Assembly (NCBI RefSeq): GCF_008245225.1
Contig: NZ_VTAW01000002.1
Span: 208,292-272,291, forward strand
DNA length: 64,000 nt
From: Natrialba swarupiae
GTDB taxonomy: Archaea > Halobacteriota > Halobacteria > Halobacteriales > Natrialbaceae
Direction of reading: 5' to 3'
Position 1 is the first letter of the stretch. Each line of letters begins with the position of its first letter. A program made the position numbers and the translations under genes. Below are positions 35,842 through 44,489 of this stretch, in pieces. The notes under the pieces are model-generated. The model was given only the letters and a program-made list of their open reading frames with translations, was not told where the DNA came from and did no database searches.

Positions 35842-36540
35842 GTGGCGACCGAGAGCGAGGGGGGCGTTCTCGAGGGCGTTCGTGACCAGTTCGATCGACT
35901 TTCCTGGGTACAGAAGTCGCTTCTGACCGGCGCGGTTCTGACGATCGTCTGGATGCACTGGGTCCCCGGCGAACTCGATCGTCGAGTCGTGTTCGAATCG
36001 ATCTTGATGATCGGCGGGCCGCTCGCGCTCGGACTCACTCACGGTCGACACATCGGCTGGAACGTCAACCGCATCGCGGTCCGAAACGCCGTCTTGCTCT
36101 CGATGTTCGTTCTCCCCTTTTATCTCGTGGGTTCGACGCTTCCGACGATCCGTGCGTTTTACCCGATCTGGGAGGCCTCCGCCGCACCGGGCGAGTTCGT
36201 CCCACACGCGATCCAGCTGTTCGTGCTCGCGTTGGCGACCGAGACCTACTACCGGGGACTGCTCTGTGTTGGCGTCAAGGAACTCGGATTCAAGGCGGTG
36301 TTCATCAGTCCTATCGTCTACATGATCCACCACTCCTCGAAGCCCCCGATCGAGTTCCTGCTGTCGGGGCCGACTGACGTCCTCTTCGGCGCGGTCGACT
36401 ACAAATCGAACTCCATCCTCCCGTCGGTGATCGCCCACGGTGCGGGACTCGTCTTGCTCGACTGGCTCGTCCTGCACGACCCGCTGTTCGATCCCACGGC
36501 CGCGTTACGGTACCTCGAGTGGCTCCCGATCCCGCTGTGA
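35842..36540 (+). CDS. CPBP-family intramembrane protease-like protein
   Basis: A 232-residue membrane protein of the CPBP/ABI (Rce1-like) family. Motif 1 is ATETYYRGLL, where the usual EExxxR has Thr in place of the first Glu but keeps Glu and Arg. Motif 2 is YMIHHSSKPP and motif 3 is VIAHGAGLVLLDW. Six or so helices. The start is GTG at 35842, close behind the DUF5789 stop. Members process prenylated or bacteriocin-like peptides; the substrate here is unknown, and the altered motif leaves activity uncertain. Confidence 0.78.
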   Translation: MATESEGGVLEGVRDQFDRLSWVQKSLLTGAVLTIVWMHWVPGELDRRVVFESILMIGGPLALGLTHGRHIGWNVNRIAVRNAVLLSMFVLPFYLVGSTLPTIRAFYPIWEASAAPGEFVPHAIQLFVLALATETYYRGLLCVGVKELGFKAVFISPIVYMIHHSSKPPIEFLLSGPTDVLFGAVDYKSNSILPSVIAHGAGLVLLDWLVLHDPLFDPTAALRYLEWLPIPL

Positions 36541-36589
36541 TCACCGTCGCGTTCGGACCGATCGATCCGAACCGCCGACCGGCAGTATA

Positions 36590-36612
36590 TACGGGTTACT
36601 GTCAATCGGTTC
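36590..36612 (+). repeat. Divergent relative of the TGATACGG repeat
   Basis: ATACGGGTTACTGTCAATCG resembles the bases after the stop codon at 38378 (TGATACGGTTTACTGTTAGT). It lies 50 bases downstream of the CPBP gene stop rather than at it. Confidence 0.35.
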
Positions 36613-36695
36613 CGTCGAGCCCGCGACCGGTCTGTGGTTTCAGCGGTAACACGGTACAGCAATCCTATAAGGCGTCGGACGACGAACCCTCGTGT

Positions 36696-37160
36696 ATGAG
36701 TCTCCCGATCGACCCCGAGACGATCGATCCCGACGCCTTCGGCGAGAAACAGGCCGTCCTCGAGATGGACCACGAGGAGGCGATCGAGCACGTCCGCGAG
36801 GTCTGTGAGGACGTTGGCTTCGGTATCCCGGTCGAGTTCTCACCCTCCGAACTCCTAAACGAGAAAGTCGACGCCGACCACGACCCCTACTACGTGCTCG
36901 GGGCTTGCAACCCCGAAATCGCGGACCGAGCGCTCGACGAGACGATGCGAATCGGCGGCCTCTTTCCCTGCAACATGATCGTTTACCAGGAGGAGCCGGG
37001 TCGACAGCGCGTCTACCACGTCTCGATCATGCGCATCGCCCGCCTGCTCGGAACTGCACCCGACAACGAAGCCTGGGAAGAGATTATCGACACCACCGGC
37101 GACCTCACGGAGGAGGCCTTCGATCGGTTCGACTCGGTCGAACGCGAGACGCGCGAGTAA
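36696..37160 (+). CDS. DUF302 family protein
   Basis: A 154-residue protein starting MSLPIDPETIDPDAFGEKQA. The DUF302 core runs from AIEHVREVCEDVGFGIPVEF through YYVLGACNPEIADRALDETM and IGGLFPCNMIVYQEEPGRQR to VYHVSIMRIARLLG. The family has a known fold but no firmly assigned function. The ATG at 36696 follows a TATA-like CCTATAAGG (about 36663-36671), fitting a leaderless transcript. Confidence 0.85.
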   Translation: MSLPIDPETIDPDAFGEKQAVLEMDHEEAIEHVREVCEDVGFGIPVEFSPSELLNEKVDADHDPYYVLGACNPEIADRALDETMRIGGLFPCNMIVYQEEPGRQRVYHVSIMRIARLLGTAPDNEAWEEIIDTTGDLTEEAFDRFDSVERETRE

Positions 37161-37285
37161 GGTTCTGTCTATTCTCGAATCCTCGAGACCACCCAAACCG
37201 ATTCCCATCTATCGCCTCGAGTTTCCACCATCGGCGGGTTCGCGGAATTGTCAACGTTTACGTATCCGCTCTGGGATAACGGAGC

Positions 37286-38380
37286 ATGGACGTCCGAACC
37301 GCCTTCTTCGCCCTCCTGCTCGTCGTCCTCGGTGCGATCGCGACGCTGATGATCGCACCGCTGTTACAGTACGTACTGGCCGCGGCACTGCTAGCGTTCG
37401 TACTCTTCCCCGCGTACGAACGTCTCGAGCCACGTCTGGGCTCGAAGATCGCTGCGCTTGCACTGACGATCCTCGCGGTCGTCGGAGCGGTCGTTCCACT
37501 GTTGTTCGTCTCGCTGATCGTTCTCCAGACGGTCGCCTCCTTTCTCGGCGACATCGACGGGGCGAGCCTCGTCACACGGGGTCGCGAAATCGCTCGAGAC
37601 GAGTTCGGCCTCGAAGTCGAACAGATTCAGGCACTCGAAATGGCCGTCCTCACGGAGATCGACTCGTCGCTGTCGAACGCCGCCGAACTCGCGTTGCTCG
37701 AGTTACTCAGTCTCGTCAACACGAGCATCGAGATGGGGCTCGGACTGATCGTCTTCGTCTTTCTCCTGTACTATCTGCTGGCCGACGGCGAGACGTTCGT
37801 CGTCTGGCTCCGAGAGGTCGTCCCGCTCGAGGAGGAGGTCCGCGAGGAGCTGTTCGCGGAGATCAACGTCGTCACCTGGGCGGTGATCAAGAGTCACGTC
37901 CTCGTCGCGATCGTCGAAGGGGTTCTCGGCGGACTCGGACTGTACCTGCTCGGCGTTCCGAACGTCGCGTTCTGGACGATCATCATGACCGTCGTCGCGT
38001 TTCTCCCAGCCGTCGGCGTCTGGCTCGTCTGGGCACCCGCGGTGGGCTATCTCGCGATAACCAGTGGCCCGGTTCCAGCCCTCGCGTTGTTCCTCTATGG
38101 CGTCACCGTCCTCTCGCTCGTCGACAACTATCTGCGAGCGATCTTCGTCGACCGAGACTCGGGGCTCCATCCGGCCGTCGTCATCGTCGGCGTCATCGGC
38201 GGGATCTATCTGCTTGGAATCATGGGGCTGTTTCTCGGCCCCGTCCTGCTCGCGGTGTTCAAAGCGGGCCTGAACGTCTTTAGCCGGTACGACTTCACAG
38301 CGGCTGGTGCCGAATCCGACCGAGCGGTCAAGACGGGAGAACCACTCGCCGAGGACAGCTCGCCGAGCGCAACCGATTGA
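37286..38380 (+). CDS. AI-2E family transporter (exporter-type membrane protein)
   Basis: A 364-residue protein with eight predicted helices. Typical marks: LQYVLAAALLAFVLFPAYER, LLYYLLADGETFVVWLREVV, HVLVAIVEGVLGGLGLYLLG and VTVLSLVDNYLRAIFVDRDS. Members include TqsA and Na+/H+ antiporters; no specific substrate can be assigned. Its stop TGA at 38378-38380 is the start of a TGATACGG repeat. Confidence 0.88.
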   Translation: MDVRTAFFALLLVVLGAIATLMIAPLLQYVLAAALLAFVLFPAYERLEPRLGSKIAALALTILAVVGAVVPLLFVSLIVLQTVASFLGDIDGASLVTRGREIARDEFGLEVEQIQALEMAVLTEIDSSLSNAAELALLELLSLVNTSIEMGLGLIVFVFLLYYLLADGETFVVWLREVVPLEEEVREELFAEINVVTWAVIKSHVLVAIVEGVLGGLGLYLLGVPNVAFWTIIMTVVAFLPAVGVWLVWAPAVGYLAITSGPVPALALFLYGVTVLSLVDNYLRAIFVDRDSGLHPAVVIVGVIGGIYLLGIMGLFLGPVLLAVFKAGLNVFSRYDFTAAGAESDRAVKTGEPLAEDSSPSATD

Positions 38381-38430
38381 TACGGTTTACTGTTAGTCGG
38401 TACCGGTCGACGGCCGGCCCGACCGCAACT
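38378..38430 (+). repeat. TGATACGG-headed 3'-end repeat, copy at AI-2E gene stop
   Basis: TGATACGGTTTACTGTTAGT begins with the stop codon of the transporter gene. It is followed by GGTACCGGTCGACGGCC, which is partly self-complementary. Compare 47327, 47997 and, on the other strand, 13739. Confidence 0.5.
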
Positions 38431-38504
38431 CGCGGACGATTGTGACGGAGGCCACAGATAGCGTTTCGGTTCCACGAGAACTGACGAACGTCGATCCGTC
38501 CGAT

Positions 38505-38711
38505 CTACTGGTCGTTCGACTCAGCAACGCCCTCGTCCCCGTGCTCGTCGACCCCTTCCTCCGCTTCAGCCTCGAGTTCCTCGAGATACTGTTCGGCGTC
38601 GTAGCGCACGTAGCCGGTGTACAGCAAGACGATCGAGAACAGGATCAGCGGAACGCCAAAGAGCATGAACAGCGCTGCCAGAAGCGTGATGAGATCGGGT
38701 GGGAGCGCCAT
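38505..38711 (-). CDS. Small single-helix membrane protein
   Basis: A 68-residue protein, MALPPDLITLLAALFMLFGV, with one or two closely spaced hydrophobic segments (about 8-37) and a Glu/Asp-rich cytoplasmic tail (EQYLEELEAEAEEGVDEHG). No family function recognised. The ATG at 38711 gives a proper membrane-protein start; the upstream extension is not convincing. Confidence 0.65.
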   Translation of the reverse strand: MALPPDLITLLAALFMLFGVPLILFSIVLLYTGYVRYDAEQYLEELEAEAEEGVDEHGDEGVAESNDQ

Positions 38712-38810
38712 AAGGTGACTCGGCGCCGATCGATTAAAGGCGTTTTCCTCGAGTGCGCCGACGGATACCGCCACAGCCATCGCCCGAATTCGGACGATGT
38801 GATGACCCGA

Positions 38811-40118
38811 TCACGGCTCCTTCGAGCGAGCAAACGCGTCCAGACTCGACTGCAAGCCGGCGGCCAGCTCCGACTTCCGGCGCAAGCGCGCGTGCGAAAC
38901 CGGGAGTCGGGTCGCGACCTCCGAGACGGCGTCGTGGAAGGTTTCGGCTTCGCCGTACTCCCCCTCGAAGGCGTTTCGGACGCTCTCGCGGACCTGCCAG
39001 ACGCCGACCGGGGCCCAGTAGTCGTCGCTCACCTCACGTAAGACGAGACACTTCGCCTGGCGACCGATCGACTCGAGGTACTCGAAGACGCCGAGGCGGG
39101 CGGCGTAGTACGCGCCGGCAGTCTCCTCGACGTAGCTCGTCCGGCCCTCGTAGCCCTCGCTGGCGCTGGCCATCCAGACGTCGTCGTGGGGATCCGGATT
39201 CCAGATGCTACCCGGCGCTTTCATCTCGACGAGTTCGAACTCCCAGCGTCCGGGGGCGAGGATCACCCAGTACCGATTCCCCATATACTCGTTTGCCCAC
39301 ACCTGTACCTCGTCGACGCTCGGCGCGTTTCGGATGCGCCCCCGGAGGAACTGCCCGACGGTGTCGTCGACCGCCGTGATCGACCACCGCGTCGGAACGA
39401 GTCGCCGCTGTTTCGCCTCGCCCAGCGCGCCCGCAGAGAGGATCGAGTTGATCTCGTAGACGTCGAATCCCCGCCGGTAGAGGTAGGTCATCGCCCCCTG
39501 GGCCTGCCAGTCGTCGTCTTCTAAGGTCTTCTTGACCGGCTTCGGAACGTACGGATTCTCCCGCAGTTCGGCGTTGCGAGCATTGGCGCGGGGGCCACGC
39601 GGGGTCGCCACGTCCGTTCCTGCCTCGAGTCCGAGGTCGGGTTTGTCGTCCAGACCGATCTCGAGGTCGACCGGCCGGTCCGCGATGGCGACCTCCCGCT
39701 GGACGCCGACGAAGCCGTCCCAGGTGTCGTGAACGGAGGGCGTGAGTCGACTCGCGATCCCCGGTGAGTCGACGTTCGCACGCTTGCTCGAGTTCAACAG
39801 TCCGGTTCTGCGCTGGAGGACGTCGTCGATGGCGTACCCCTGACGATACCAGTTTCCATCCGTGACGTACTCCTCGGCGGCCTCCTCGTCGCCGACCGGC
39901 GAGAGCAATCCGACGGGAATGTCGGGATAGTTCGATCGCCCGACGAAGATCGACGGCGACGTCGAGCCGACGAGGGCATCGCCCGAGAGCGCGTCGTCGA
40001 ACCGGCGCTCGAAGTCCGCCAAATGGTCCGTAATCGCGTAGGATTTCTCCTTTGCGAGACGACGGCGCTCGGCCTCCTCGTCGGGCTCGAGTTCCTCGAT
40101 GTAGTCGTCGAGGCGCAT
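38811..40118 (-). CDS. nreA: DNA repair protein NreA (Nre family)
   Basis: A 435-residue protein resembling archaeal Nre proteins, implicated in DNA repair through PCNA. Visible segments: SPSIFVGRSNYPDIPVGLLS, LQRRTGLLNSSKRANVDS, VGVQREVAIADRPVDLEI and TRWSITAVDDTVGQFLRGRI. The C-terminus AGLQSSLDAFARSKEP contains a PIP-box-like QSSLDAF, expected for docking on the sliding clamp. The ATG at 40118 (MRLDDYIEELEPDEEAERRR) is used. Confidence 0.85.
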   Translation of the reverse strand: MRLDDYIEELEPDEEAERRRLAKEKSYAITDHLADFERRFDDALSGDALVGSTSPSIFVGRSNYPDIPVGLLSPVGDEEAAEEYVTDGNWYRQGYAIDDVLQRRTGLLNSSKRANVDSPGIASRLTPSVHDTWDGFVGVQREVAIADRPVDLEIGLDDKPDLGLEAGTDVATPRGPRANARNAELRENPYVPKPVKKTLEDDDWQAQGAMTYLYRRGFDVYEINSILSAGALGEAKQRRLVPTRWSITAVDDTVGQFLRGRIRNAPSVDEVQVWANEYMGNRYWVILAPGRWEFELVEMKAPGSIWNPDPHDDVWMASASEGYEGRTSYVEETAGAYYAARLGVFEYLESIGRQAKCLVLREVSDDYWAPVGVWQVRESVRNAFEGEYGEAETFHDAVSEVATRLPVSHARLRRKSELAAGLQSSLDAFARSKEP

Positions 40119-40236
40119 TCGGTCGGTGTAGGGTGGCGGACCGCTTGAATGTTGAGTTCCGGCTTCGAACGCCACTCGGCTCACCGATAGTACAAACACG
40201 GTCGGTACTCCTAGCTCCTCATCAGTCTGCGATGAC

Positions 40237-40259
40237 TGATACGGATCGTTGTCGTATCA
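40237..40259. repeat. TGATACGG motif not at a stop codon, with inverted partner
   Basis: TGATACG, nine bases, then CGTATCA. It shares TGATACGGAT with the copy at 47327 but lies in the NreA promoter region instead of at a gene end. Confidence 0.4.
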
Positions 40260-40368
40260 CTCGATCCACGACAGAAGTGTCAGAGGCACGGCCCGATCGG
40301 CGATCGGCGCTTCACCGACGTGGTGGGCCGCACCCACACATTTCGAACGGGAGATAAAATACCTATAA

Positions 40369-40395
40369 GGGTGTTTTCTGGCTCAGAAAATACCC
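40369..40395. terminator. Strong AT/GC hairpin
   Basis: GGGTGTTTTCTG, loop GCT, CAGAAAATACCC: a 12-pair stem with one G-T pair. It could be a bidirectional structural element, a small inverted-repeat element or an RNA hairpin; terminator is only one possibility. Confidence 0.35.
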
Positions 40396-40504
40396 TGAAC
40401 CCAGAGTCAACGGCCGTCTCGAGATATATCGGCTCGCCGGCGGTGCCGGCGTCGAGAGCTCGCAAAAGACAACGGTTAAAAACGACGGGCGGAAAGGGAG
40501 GAGT

Positions 40505-40684
40505 ATGAGTACGACCGACGACCAAGGGACGCGATCCTGCGTCTCCTGTGGGATCAATATCGCCGGAACGAACGCCGCCGCGTTCAAGTGTCCCGACTGT
40601 GGGGCCCAGATCTACCGCTGTGCCAAGTGCCGCAAGCAGAGTAACCTCTACGAGTGCCCCGACTGCGGATTCATGGGTCCGTGA
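40505..40684 (+). CDS. HVO_2753-like small zinc-ribbon protein
   Basis: A 59-residue protein, [20 protein letters not shown], with four CxxC pairs: CVSC, CPDC in [13 protein letters not shown] in YRCAKCRKQ and CPDC in YECPDCGF. This double zinc-binding arrangement matches the haloarchaeal HVO_2753 / archaeal DUF1610 type. It lies directly upstream of the aEF1-beta gene (10 bases), a conserved archaeal pair that suggests a link to translation. It is leaderless from a TATA-like GGTTAAAAA. Confidence 0.9.
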   Translation: MSTTDDQGTRSCVSCGINIAGTNAAAFKCPDCGAQIYRCAKCRKQSNLYECPDCGFMGP

Positions 40685-40694
40685 GACGATTACT

Positions 40695-40961
40695 ATGGGA
40701 AAAGTAGCTGCCAAAATCAAGGTCATGCCGAACAGCCCCGAGATCGACCTCGACGCGCTCCAGGAACGTCTCGAGAGTTCGCTTCCCGAGGGAGCGAAGA
40801 TCAACGGCGTCGAACGGGAGGAGGTCGCGTTCGGCCTCGTCGCGCTCTACCCCACCGTGATCGTCCCCGACGGCTCCGGCGGAACCGAAACCGTCGAAGA
40901 GAACTTCACGGGCGTCGAAGGCGTCGAGAGCGTCGGCGTCGAGAACGTCGGCCGTATCTGA
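40695..40961 (+). CDS. ef1b: Translation elongation factor aEF1-beta
   Basis: The 88-residue nucleotide-exchange factor for aEF1-alpha. Marks: [40 protein letters not shown] and [20 protein letters not shown], the single ferredoxin-like domain of the archaeal protein. The ATG at 40695 is correct by homology; the frame is open further upstream only because it overlaps the zinc-ribbon gene. Confidence 0.95.
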   Translation: MGKVAAKIKVMPNSPEIDLDALQERLESSLPEGAKINGVEREEVAFGLVALYPTVIVPDGSGGTETVEENFTGVEGVESVGVENVGRI

Positions 40962-41172
40962 TCGGACAGCCGTTTTTCACCGCTCGAGGGACACCGCTTC
41001 CAGTCTGTACTACGTGGTTGTGAACGGGTGAGTTTGCGCTCCTTACGTGTCATCGCGGCCGAACCGGGAGTGAGCTGATCAATCTCTCCGAGCGGACCGT
41101 TCGGGCACACCGAACCTGGACTCCCCGATCCGATCACAATTCTTACTGTCGCGAACGGGAAACGACTCGAGC

Positions 41173-42453
41173 GTGAACGCGCTGTCGGACCCGCGAAAGC
41201 GTCGGTGGCTCGCATGGGGAGCGCTCGCGGTCGTCTTCTTGCTCGTCAATCTTCACCGACTCTCGACGGCCGTCCTCTCCGAGCGGCTGACGGCGGATTT
41301 CGCCACGACAGCGGCCCAGTTGGGAACGCTTCACGCGTCGTTTTTCCTGATCTACGCGGCGATTCAGATCCCGACCGGTGTGCTCGCGGATCGGGTCGGG
41401 CCGCGCCACGTTGGGTCGATCGGCGGCGTCGTGTTGAGCGTCGGCGCGATCGGCTTCGCCGTCAGCGACGGCTACGTGCTCGCACTTGCCTCTCGGGCGC
41501 TGATCGGTCTCGGAAGCGGCGTCATCTTCATCTCCATCCTCCGGTTCTGTGCGAACTGGTATCGGGCGGGCGAGTTCGCGACGATGACGGGGTTGACCGC
41601 CGGTGTCGCGGGCCTCGGTGCCATCCTCGCAACCACGCCGCTCGCGATCACCGTCGACTCGTTCGGTTGGCGACCGACCGTCCTCGGACTGGCGGTCGTC
41701 GGCTTCCTCGGCTCCGCCGGGGTGTACGTCCTGGCGCGGAACTCCCCGGCCGACGCCGGCCTCGAGCCGATCGAAGGCGTTCCGGAACAGCCGTCGATCA
41801 CCCTCGCGGAGACCGGTCAGTACCTGCGTCGGCTGGCCCGTGATCCCGACCAGTGGCTGTTGTCGATGATCTTCTTCGCCGGCAACGGGACGATCCTGAC
41901 GCTGATCGGGCTGTGGGGCGTTCCCTATCTCGTCGTCGTCTACGACCTCGAGGTGACGACTGCCTCGTACTTCACGCTGCTCGGTTCGATCGGGATGCTC
42001 GTGGGCGCGCCGGCGGTCGGCTGGATCTCGGATCGGCTCGGACGGCGGACGCTCCCGCTCGTAACTGGGCTCGGTCTGTTCGCCCTCGTCCTCTCGATCG
42101 TCCCCGCAACCGGTCGACCGCCGCTCCCTGCCGTCGGCGTCGCGTACTTCGTCTCTGGATTCCTGATCGGAGCCGTCATGCTCTCGCTGTCGATCGTCAA
42201 AGAACGGTATCCGGCGGGTGCAAGCGGCGTCGCGACAGCCACGGTCAACGGCGCGGGCTTCGTCGGCGCGACCGTCCTTCCGACCCTGATCGGCATCATA
42301 CTCGACGCCTACCGGACGGGCGACACCGTCGGGGGAACCGTCGCCTACACCGAGTTCGGCTACCGACTCGCGTTCGGCCTGCTCGCGGGGTCCGTCGCCG
42401 TCGCGTTCTGCTGTTCGCTCGTGTTGCATCGCCGAATCGACGCCGGAGCATAA
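41173..42453 (+). CDS. MFS transporter
   Basis: A 426-residue protein with twelve helices. The loop 2-3 motif is PTGVLADRVGPRHVGSIGG and the corresponding second-half motif is VGWISDRLGRRTLPLVTG. The N-terminal HRLSTAVLSERLTADFATTA resembles carboxylate/glycerol-phosphate-type (ACS-like) MFS members. The substrate is undetermined. The start is GTG at 41173. Isolated gene. Confidence 0.9.
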   Translation: MNALSDPRKRRWLAWGALAVVFLLVNLHRLSTAVLSERLTADFATTAAQLGTLHASFFLIYAAIQIPTGVLADRVGPRHVGSIGGVVLSVGAIGFAVSDGYVLALASRALIGLGSGVIFISILRFCANWYRAGEFATMTGLTAGVAGLGAILATTPLAITVDSFGWRPTVLGLAVVGFLGSAGVYVLARNSPADAGLEPIEGVPEQPSITLAETGQYLRRLARDPDQWLLSMIFFAGNGTILTLIGLWGVPYLVVVYDLEVTTASYFTLLGSIGMLVGAPAVGWISDRLGRRTLPLVTGLGLFALVLSIVPATGRPPLPAVGVAYFVSGFLIGAVMLSLSIVKERYPAGASGVATATVNGAGFVGATVLPTLIGIILDAYRTGDTVGGTVAYTEFGYRLAFGLLAGSVAVAFCCSLVLHRRIDAGA

Positions 42454-42641
42454 CCGTCCTCCCCGTCGACGTACCGTGTCTCGAGCATCGGCGTCGATCG
42501 TCGACGGGACATAACAGGAGATGCGGAGGTGAGTCGGGCGTTCGCGATCGACTCGAGTCGTCTCTGGAGTGTCTTCGTGGGCGATTCACCCTCGCGGCGG
42601 ATCTCATCCGTGCGAACGTTTCACGAATAGGGCGAGCGACG

Positions 42642-43079
42642 TTATCCGTCCGGGTTCCGATTGGCACCGAGGTTCGCCTCTGAGACGATCTTCGCGCCCG
42701 GTTCCGACAAATCGACGGTGACGTCTCCGGGAACAGCTTTGCTGATCTCGTCGACGTTGCCTGCGAGGACGGTCAGAATGTCGTTCGGATGCGCGTACAG
42801 GAGCATGTTGCCGTCCTGTCCCTCGGCGACGAGTTGCGTATCGTTGAGGACGATCTGGTCGTTCTGGATCGTCGCCGCGACGACCGGTAGCGCCTCGGGT
42901 TTGCCGGGCTCGTCGTCTCGAACCCGCCGAATGTGGACCGCATCGAGGTCGATGACGTCCTTGTACTCCTTGATCCGCTCGGCACAGTTGACCATGTCCT
43001 GTAACAGCGCGGTTTTGTGGTGACCGCTGCCGTGGTCGCCCTCGAGACAGTGCTGGCAGACGCGGAGTTCGATTCGCAT
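42642..43079 (-). CDS. Conserved haloarchaeal protein with N-terminal CxxC
   Basis: A 145-residue protein. The N-terminus MRIELRVCQHCLEGDHGSGH carries CxxC and several His residues, a possible metal site. The middle is DLDAVHIRRVRDDEPGKPE and IQNDQIVLNDTQLVAEGQDG, the latter resembling a repeat found in NifX-like or thioredoxin-related folds only loosely. No function assigned. The ATG at 43079 is clear. Confidence 0.65.
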   Translation of the reverse strand: MRIELRVCQHCLEGDHGSGHHKTALLQDMVNCAERIKEYKDVIDLDAVHIRRVRDDEPGKPEALPVVAATIQNDQIVLNDTQLVAEGQDGNMLLYAHPNDILTVLAGNVDEISKAVPGDVTVDLSEPGAKIVSEANLGANRNPDG

Positions 43080-43329
43080 TAGTGAACGTTGTCACTCGAG
43101 GCCGATGAGAATTCCGCTTCGGGTGCCAACCGGACGACCTGGGCGAACGGTCGCGACCGGATGCGACCGATCCGAACGGATCGGAGCAGAACCGAGTCGG
43201 ATTGTCATCCAGTTGGGACGTGGCTTCCGTCCCGGCGGTGTGTCGACCACGACAGGTGTTATCGAGTCCCACGTACCGCTCGGGATCGGTAAATCCGCGT
43301 TCGGCGGTTTCGAGAGGTGTACGACCCGT

Positions 43330-44019
43330 CTATTCGCTCGCGTGCTCGGAGATCTCCCGGATCCGATCCGAGCCACGATCGATGTAGCCGCCGTGGTAGC
43401 ACACCGTGTGCTCGACGTCGAGCGTTGCGAGTTCGGCGACCGACTCGAGCGCGCGGTCCATCTCGGGCGTGTACTCGGGTTTTGGGCCCGAGAGCGGTTC
43501 GTCACCGTCGGCGACGAGCGCGTCCCCAGCGACCAGGAGCGCCCCCTTCGAGAAGTAACACGAGACGTGTCCGGGCGTGTGACCGGGGGTCTCGAGGATC
43601 TCCATCGGCCCGGCGAGCGTCGGAATTCGAACGCCGCCGACGAGTTCGAGGTCGACGGATGCCGGTGGGTACCGGTCACCGTCCGCGCTTCCTTTCAACG
43701 GATCGCGCTCGCCGGTCACGAACGGGGCTTCCGCCCGGTGAGTCGCGACGGCCGCGTCGGTCCGCTCGAGGAGATCCGCGAGCGCGCCCGCGTGATCGGG
43801 GTCGTGGTGCGTGAGGACGACCAACCAGACGTCCGCGAGTTCGTATCCGAGGCTCTCGAGGTGGACTGTAAGAGAGCCGACTGCACCTCGTGGCCCGACG
43901 TCGATCAGCACCAGTCCGCGTTCGGTCTCGACTGCCGTGGGCGACACCGTCAACTCACGCCCGCCGTGTTCGACGGAGAGCGGAAGGACGTGGACACCCG
44001 GATCCTCTCGGTCTGGCAT
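43330..44019 (-). CDS. MBL-fold metallo-hydrolase
   Basis: A 229-residue metallo-beta-lactamase-fold enzyme. Metal ligands: THHDPDHAG (motif HxHxDH in the variant HHDPDH), ETPGHTPGHVSCYF, VAGDALVADG and CYHGGYIDRG. It resembles glyoxalase II-like or lactonase-like haloarchaeal hydrolases. No operon partner. The substrate is unknown. Confidence 0.88.
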   Translation of the reverse strand: MPDREDPGVHVLPLSVEHGGRELTVSPTAVETERGLVLIDVGPRGAVGSLTVHLESLGYELADVWLVVLTHHDPDHAGALADLLERTDAAVATHRAEAPFVTGERDPLKGSADGDRYPPASVDLELVGGVRIPTLAGPMEILETPGHTPGHVSCYFSKGALLVAGDALVADGDEPLSGPKPEYTPEMDRALESVAELATLDVEHTVCYHGGYIDRGSDRIREISEHASE

Positions 44020-44139
44020 ACGTCACCGTTCACACCGAGTGCGTATAGTAGCCACTGACTATCCAGACCACATCGCCGATACTGTCGACCGAGACGCAGA
44101 TTCAAATACGATTACCGTCCCAGATCGTTCAGAAAAGCC

Positions 44140-44468
44140 ATGCACGGAACAAACTCGTTCTCGGCACTCGAGGAAGACACCGATCCCGTTGCCGACGTCC
44201 GAGAACAGACGTTTCCCGCGGACGTCGAAACGTCGTCTCGACCGACGACCTCGAGCGTATCGAACGAAATCCCACGGAGATGAACGTCGAATCCGTCGTT
44301 CGTGCGATCGACGAATCAGGGGTCGAAGCCTCGCTTCTCGAGCGCTGGCGCTCGGAGTACCGGGAGGCCGAACGGTTCGACGGCGAGTTCTCGAGTATCG
44401 ACGTCGAGTCGTACCTCGACGGGTTCGAGACGATACTCCGATCTCACGTTGCCCGCCGCGGAAGCTGA
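44140..44468 (+). pseudogene. Small gene split by a probable frameshift (or two overlapping small ORFs)
   Basis: Frame A (44140-44283) encodes MHGTNSFSALEEDTDPVADV, then REQTFPADVE, and degenerates into TSSRPTTSSVSNEIPRR. Frame B is open through this tail and reads VVSTDDLERIERNPTEMNVE, continuing SVVRAIDESGVEASLLERWR to 44468. The best-looking protein joins A to B near 44225-44240, giving about 109 residues, so a one-base deletion is likely. If not, there are two small ORFs coupled by ATGA at 44280. Function unknown. Promoter-like AT-rich DNA precedes 44140. Confidence 0.55.
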
Positions 44469-44489
44469 TCGGTCTTCCCGACTGACCAG

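Larger units (their letters stand above)
40119..40504. other. Intergenic region with repeat head, hairpin and promoter
   Basis: 386 bases without a gene. Contents: TGATACG at 40237-40243 forming an inverted repeat with CGTATCA at 40253-40259; a strong hairpin at 40369-40395; and a promoter (GGTTAAAAA, about 40474-40482) for the zinc-ribbon gene at 40505, giving a leaderless spacing. Confidence 0.5.

Noticed and set aside
41143..42429. Leftward 428-codon open frame antisense to the MFS transporter
   Set aside because: Composition is a mirror of the coding strand and there is no recognisable domain. The MFS motifs on the plus strand are unambiguous.
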